A stretch of DNA of 62,969 bases from the NCBI GenBank assembly GCA_021811105.1, contig JAJZPM010000014.1, positions 1 through 62,969 of the forward strand, in the 5' to 3' direction. The stretch is from Nitrospirota bacterium (lineage in GTDB: Bacteria; Nitrospirota; Thermodesulfovibrionia; Thermodesulfovibrionales; UBA6898). The notes beneath the pieces are model-generated. The model did no database searches. It saw only the letters and a program-made list of their open reading frames with translations, and was not told the DNA's origin. Shown piece after piece: positions 59,260-62,969 of this stretch. Each line of letters starts with the position of its first letter. Within the stretch, counting starts at the first letter, position 1. The position numbers and the translations under genes were made by a program.

Positions 59260-60534
59260 GTGCCGAAAAACTCCCATAACATGAACTCCGGTAGACGTAA
59301 CGCCATTTATAAAGTGCTCTTTAGCGGCCGCATGTTGGTTGCCTTTTTCATGGGGTTTTCGAGCGGCTTGCCGCTCCTTCTCACGATGGGCGTGCTTCAG
59401 GCATGGATGAAAGAATCCGGTGTCGATCTGACCACTATCGGATTGATCACGCTGGTGCAGATCCCCTACACCTGGAAATTCCTCTGGGCGCCCTTCATGG
59501 ACCGCTTCATCCCGCCTTTCTTCGGCCGTAGAAGGGGTTGGCTTCTGATCACGCAGGCGGCTTTGGTCCTCGCGATCGCCGGCCTCGGCATGACCGACCC
59601 GGTGAAGCATTTCGGCATGATGGTCGTTGCCGCAGTGCTCGTCGCATTTTTCAGCGCATCGCAGGACATTGTGGTTGACGCTTACCGGAGGGAAGACTTG
59701 CCCGATGAAGAACTCGGATTCGGCTCTTCCATGTATATCAACGGGTACAGGGTGGGCATGCTCCTGGCATCGGGAGGCGGGCTGATACTTGCAGACCTCG
59801 TGCCTTTTTCTACGGTCTACCTGATAATGGCGTTTTGCATGCTGCCGGGTATTATCACGACATTGTTGTGCCCCGAGCCGAAGATCACTACGGGGACTCC
59901 CAGAACGCTGACGGAGGCGGTGGTCAAACCCCTGGCCGAGTATTTCAGCCGGGACGGCGCCTTTTGGATGCTCGGATTCATCCTGCTTTACAAGATCGGC
60001 GATACGATGGCCTCGGCGATGACTACGCCCTTTTTTCTGGATATAGGTTTCACGAAGACGGAAATCGGCACGGTCGTAAAGCTTTTCGGTTTTTGGGCCA
60101 CCGTCGCCGGGACGCTCCTGGGCGGCGGCTTGATGATCAGGATAGGGATCAACCGGTCCCTCTGGATCTTCGGTCTCCTTCAGGGGGTATCCACCGCAGG
60201 CTTTGCCCTCCTTGCCCGGATAGGCCACAGCATACCGGCCTTGTCCGGCGCCGTCGTCCTCGAAAATCTCTGCACCGGCATGGCCACGTCTGCCTTCGTC
60301 GCATTTATGGCAAGCATCACGAACAAGAAATTTACGGCGACGCAGTACGCCCTTCTCAGCAGTTTGATGGGGGTCCCGCGGGTGCTGGCGTCCGCGCCGA
60401 CCGGGTATTTCGCCAAACAACTCGGATGGGAGGCATTCTTCATCTCATGCGTGATCGTTGCTATTCCGGGGCTGCTCCTTCTGCTGAAATTCGCGCCCTG
60501 GACCCCGAAGGTCGCCGGGACGGTCGCAGAGTAG
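59260..60534 (+). CDS. ampG: AmpG-like muropeptide permease (MFS)
   Basis: About 424 residues with 12 predicted membrane helices. It has the AmpG-type opening (LVAFFMGFSSGLPLLLTMGVLQAWMKESG) and the FLWAPFMDRFIPPFFGRRRGWL loop. AmpG imports anhydromuropeptides for recycling. I start at GTG 59260 because GAGGAAAGGG lies just before it; a GTG at 59233 and an ATG at 59281 are alternatives. The pair with DUF1460 suggests a small cell-wall recycling operon. Confidence 0.88.
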   Translation: MPKNSHNMNSGRRNAIYKVLFSGRMLVAFFMGFSSGLPLLLTMGVLQAWMKESGVDLTTIGLITLVQIPYTWKFLWAPFMDRFIPPFFGRRRGWLLITQAALVLAIAGLGMTDPVKHFGMMVVAAVLVAFFSASQDIVVDAYRREDLPDEELGFGSSMYINGYRVGMLLASGGGLILADLVPFSTVYLIMAFCMLPGIITTLLCPEPKITTGTPRTLTEAVVKPLAEYFSRDGAFWMLGFILLYKIGDTMASAMTTPFFLDIGFTKTEIGTVVKLFGFWATVAGTLLGGGLMIRIGINRSLWIFGLLQGVSTAGFALLARIGHSIPALSGAVVLENLCTGMATSAFVAFMASITNKKFTATQYALLSSLMGVPRVLASAPTGYFAKQLGWEAFFISCVIVAIPGLLLLLKFAPWTPKVAGTVAE

Positions 60535-61187
60535 AGACGGCTTTTTCCCTCCGGACTTTGTCGAGAAACCCATTCATCAATCGCTGCTTTTTTCCTTTAC
60601 ATCTGCCGTCTTTTTTTATAAACTTGTCCGAAGGATCGGGACGCGGGGATTCACATTCATGCCCATCCGAACTTCGTTTTTTTCTTATTTTGCGTGGTGC
60701 GACAATCAGTGATTTTCATCCAGGTTCTGCAGCTTCGCGCTGCATGAAAACGGCGGCAGCCTGTCCTCCGTCTGTCTGGAGGGCCTTCCTGCTGGCAGGC
60801 AAACCTGCGGAAAAAGGGAATCAACGTCCTTCACTCTCAATCGAAGACACTCCATGAGTCTGAGTCCGCTTCCGTAGAGAGTGTGTGTGTTTTCAAGGCA
60901 TCCGACGCCTGTGCTGCCTGCCATTGCTGCAAGTTCGGCCGCTCGGCTATACCTTGCAGGAAGGCCTTTATTTGATCTGCTGTCCTGCTCCTTAATGGGC
61001 CGGGGGCTGAGAGGGCGAACCTTTACGCCCACTTCACATACCATCCAGCCCTCAATTCAGGGACAGAATGTTTTAAAACAGCTCGAGATATTTCTTCCAA
61101 AAGTCATCGATTTGAAAGGACTTTTCCATGACCGATCCCCCTTGACTATGATATTAATATTCAAGTGACTGCAAATAGAGGAGATAA
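60535..61187. other. Decayed region with recombinase fragment and inverted repeat
   Basis: No intact gene. It holds an integron-integrase-like fragment (minus strand) and a perfect 11-base inverted repeat, GGCCTTCCTGC (60782-60792) and its complement (60956-60966), flanking it. It marks the change to the AT-richer right end. Confidence 0.5.
60706..61044 (-). pseudogene. Fragment of an integron-integrase-like tyrosine recombinase
   Basis: The open frame contains LYGSGLRLMECLRLRVKDVD, the block around the first catalytic Arg of IntI/XerC-type integrases, but nothing else of the family before or after, and no HxxR or Tyr motif. The flanking codons look like non-coding sequence read through, including the inverted-repeat region. 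It is a relic. Confidence 0.65.
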
Positions 61188-61190
61188 ATG

Positions 61191-62099
61191 ATGGCAGTTC
61201 CTGATTTTCAGTCCTTCTTCAAACCATTGCTGGAAATGGCAGCAGATGGTAAAGAACATTCCATGAAAGAGGCAAGAGAATTAATTGCACGAGCTATGAA
61301 TTTATCTGAAGAAGACATGAAAGAATTGCTGCCCAGCGGTGCGCAAACAAAATATGACAATCGTGTCGCTTGGGCAAAGAGTTATTTTGTTCAGGCCAAA
61401 GTTCTTGAAGCGCCCCGCCGAGCATATTTTCGGATCACGGAGCGCGGCCTCGACCTTCTTAAAAAAGGCCATGATCGAATTGACGTAAAAATCCTAAATC
61501 AATATCCTGAGTTTGTCGAATTTCACACCATGAAAACTGCTGCTTCAACTGAAAACAGTGAACAAGAGACATTACAGCTTGAAACTCCTGAAGAGACACT
61601 GCAAAAAGCGTATCAGAACATAAGAGGCGATTTAGCCGCAGAAATACTTGATAAAATTAAGGGCAATTCGCCGCAGTTTTTTGAAAGACTCGTCGTAGAC
61701 ATAATGGTGTCACTTGGCTATGGCGGCTCACGCGTCGATGCGGGTAAATCAATTGGACAAAGCGGCGATGAAGGTATTGACGGAATAATAAAAGAAGACA
61801 GGCTTGGACTAGACGTAATATATCTGCAAGCAAAAAGATGGGACGGCACAGTCGGGCGTCCAGAAATCCAGAAATTTGTCGGAGCCCTTCACGGCAAAAG
61901 AGCAAAGAAAGGGGTATTCATCACAACCGGCCGCTTTTCCGACGATGCTATTAGGTATGTCGAAAGTATTGACCCAAAGGTCATCCTTATCGACGGTCGC
62001 ACTCTCTGTGAGCTAATGATAGACTACAATCTCGGAACAGCTACAACGGCTAAATACGAAATAAAGAGAGTTGATTCTGATTATTTTACAGAAGAGTGA
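61191..62099 (+). CDS. Mrr-type restriction endonuclease
   Basis: A 302-residue type IV restriction enzyme. An N-terminal winged-helix domain (about 1-90; Mrr_N) is followed by a PD-(D/E)xK nuclease domain (about 155-280) with GDEGIDGIIKED and VIYLQAKRWDG as the catalytic Asp and QxK residues. Mrr cuts DNA with foreign methylation. Codon use is AT-richer than in the rest of the window, suggesting transfer. It is followed by the DUF4160/DUF2442 pair. Confidence 0.92.
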   Translation: MAVPDFQSFFKPLLEMAADGKEHSMKEARELIARAMNLSEEDMKELLPSGAQTKYDNRVAWAKSYFVQAKVLEAPRRAYFRITERGLDLLKKGHDRIDVKILNQYPEFVEFHTMKTAASTENSEQETLQLETPEETLQKAYQNIRGDLAAEILDKIKGNSPQFFERLVVDIMVSLGYGGSRVDAGKSIGQSGDEGIDGIIKEDRLGLDVIYLQAKRWDGTVGRPEIQKFVGALHGKRAKKGVFITTGRFSDDAIRYVESIDPKVILIDGRTLCELMIDYNLGTATTAKYEIKRVDSDYFTEE

Positions 62100-62149
62100 C
62101 GCGCGTAGCAGGTGAAGGCAATTTTTTGTTTGTTTATATATAATTAGAT

Positions 62150-62407
62150 ATGCCGACTATCAAGGAAATCTCGGGACCCTATCGATTTTTCTTTTATAGC
62201 TTTGATTGTAATGAGCAAATGCATGTGCATGTTCAAAGAGAGAATATGCTTTGCAAATTCTGGCTGAACCCTGTTGCATTGACTAAAAATAGGGGTTTCG
62301 CGCCGAAAGAACTCAATACGATAAGGGAAAAGATTAAAAACAACAGAGACAAAATAATGGAGGCATGGCATGAGCACTGCGGCGAAACTACAAGAAGTCA
62401 GAATTAA
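62150..62407 (+). CDS. DUF4160 protein
   Basis: An 85-residue protein with the DUF4160 pattern (ISGPYRFFFYSFDCNEQMHVHV, then ENMLCKFWL and LNTIREKIKNNRDKIMEAW). DUF4160 genes usually lie beside DUF2442 genes, as here, with an overlap of 38 bases. The pair is often seen in mobile or defence neighbourhoods and has been treated as toxin-antitoxin-like. Function is not established. Confidence 0.85.
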   Translation: MPTIKEISGPYRFFFYSFDCNEQMHVHVQRENMLCKFWLNPVALTKNRGFAPKELNTIREKIKNNRDKIMEAWHEHCGETTRSQN

Positions 62408-62693
62408 AGAAATAAAAGTTACTGAGGACACAATTACGGCCCAGCTTGTTGACGGTCGCATAATCAGTGTTCCGCTTGCATGGTCATGGCGGTTGTCCGA
62501 GGCCACTCCTAAACAGCGTGCAAATTACAGAATAATAGGTGACGGCGACGGTGTGCATTGGCCGGACATTGATGAAGACATTAGTGCAGAGGGGATGCTT
62601 TATGGAATGCCTGCTCCACGACCTCACAGACATAGTCAAAATCAAAGTATTACGAAAAGGCCAACAAAGGCATCGAGAGGGACGCGGGGATAG
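62370..62693 (+). CDS. DUF2442 protein
   Basis: A 107-residue protein with the DUF2442 signature (DGRIISVPLAWSWRLSEATPKQRANYRI, then DGDGVHWPDIDEDISAEGML). A GGAGG site lies 7 bases before the ATG. It partners DUF4160, possibly as the antitoxin or DNA-binding member. The last 20 residues are low in family similarity. Confidence 0.85.
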   Translation: MSTAAKLQEVRIKEIKVTEDTITAQLVDGRIISVPLAWSWRLSEATPKQRANYRIIGDGDGVHWPDIDEDISAEGMLYGMPAPRPHRHSQNQSITKRPTKASRGTRG

Positions 62694-62882
62694 CCGTCTT
62701 TCTTTTTTTGTTTCCTGTTTTTGTGCCCCCGCGCCCCTCATGCCCGGCGTGTGTGCCGGACATGGCACAGAACTTACGGGGTGTACTCCTCAGCGGATCC
62801 GCCGTGGCGGAGAAGTCCCCGTGCCAGGTAGAAGCAGAGCCGAACTTTTTTTACCACTTTTTAGCACGCACCCACATTTCTA

Positions 62883-62911
62883 TTGACTGGTGCGCTTTTT
62901 TTATTTAAAAT
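62883..62911 (+). promoter_or_regulatory. Promoter of the right-edge gene
   Basis: TTGACT (62883-62888), an ideal 17-base spacer and TAAAAT (62906-62911). Confidence 0.7.
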
Positions 62912-62916
62912 AGTAG

Positions 62917-62930
62917 GAGTATTAATACTC
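62917..62930. promoter_or_regulatory. Palindromic operator candidate
   Basis: GAGTATTAATACTC is a perfect 14-base palindrome placed where transcription should begin. A dimeric repressor bound there would block the promoter. Confidence 0.5.
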
Positions 62931-62952
62931 ACCTTAGAAGGGAGGAGCCAAA

Positions 62953-62969
62953 ATGAGTCGAAGGGATAT
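62953..62969 (+). CDS. Start of a gene cut by the right edge
   Basis: An ATG at 62953 with GGGAGGAG about 8 bases upstream and codons Met-Ser-Arg-Arg-Asp following. Only five codons are visible, so no function can be given. The promoter and palindromic operator directly upstream support a real, regulated gene. Confidence 0.55.

Larger units (their letters stand above)
62694..62952. other. Gene-free stretch with a large hairpin and promoter
   Basis: It holds a composite hairpin at 62776-62822 (ACGGGG...CCCCGT outer stem, TCCGCC/GGCGGA inner stem), then the promoter and operator of the next gene. No gene is seen. Confidence 0.45.

Noticed and set aside
59236-60420. Long minus-strand open frame (394 codons) opposite ampG
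   Set aside because: Antisense to a conserved MFS transporter; composition is Arg/His/Gly-rich shadow sequence without family features.

Overview
The window reads as a chromosomal segment of an anaerobic or microaerophilic Gram-negative bacterium. Deep-branching groups such as Nitrospirota or the former Deltaproteobacteria fit best, but the assignment is an inference. Supporting points are outer-membrane-type lipoproteins, RodZ-like and AmpG-like envelope genes, System II (ResB/CcsA) cytochrome c maturation, several CxxCH haem proteins, a sigma-54 response regulator, LarB, paired GluRS and GlnRS genes, a phosphofructokinase with PPi-type residues, and a probable selenoprotein. Base composition is moderately GC-rich except at the right end, which is AT-richer. 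No rRNA, tRNA or CRISPR array was seen.

Layout. 1-2.1 kb: remnant of a multi-recombinase (RIT-like) mobile element abutting a 3'-truncated DUF72 gene. 2.7-4.2 kb: zinc alcohol dehydrogenase and cupin. 4.3-10.1 kb: resB-ccsA, then a CxxCH-containing sensor kinase, an NtrC-type regulator and a receiver-only protein. 10.2-14.7 kb: SDR, serine-palmitoyltransferase-like and GNAT-like genes facing a KAS II, a candidate ceramide (sphingolipid) pathway. 14.8-22.2 kb: RodZ-like protein, a small Cys-rich ORF, tilS, gltX, glnS, gpsA, larB. 22.7-32.6 kb: exported protein, TPP-riboswitch-controlled thiSGEC, P-loop kinase, GAF-GGDEF protein, an M1 peptidase/ChaN/PDZ fusion, a small lipoprotein, thiD. 32.7-38.4 kb: radA, two lipoproteins, dihaem peroxidase, ExeA-like ATPase. 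38.5-41 kb: large TPR protein. 41.1-49.5 kb: pyrR-pyrB-pyrC-carA-(membrane protein)-carB behind a PyrR-type leader. 49.7-54 kb: divergent PGK, phosphofructokinase, haem-motif DsbC, stand-alone IMP cyclohydrolase. 54-56.3 kb: two YkgJ-like Cys-cluster proteins, a metallo-beta-lactamase-fold hydrolase and a dual-CxxC gene with an in-frame TGA. 56.4-60.5 kb: SYLF protein, polyferredoxin, DUF1460 protein, AmpG. 60.5-63 kb: integron-integrase-like fragment, Mrr nuclease, DUF4160/DUF2442 pair, and a new gene behind a palindromic operator.

Themes. Haem c is prominent: its assembly genes sit beside a kinase that may itself carry haem c, and a thioredoxin-fold protein with its own CxxCH motif lies elsewhere. 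Pyrimidine synthesis genes form one transcription unit in which pyrC, carA and carB carry extra in-frame, repeat-like segments at loops or linkers. Several genes have a -10 box only 5-9 bases before the start codon, suggesting leaderless transcripts.
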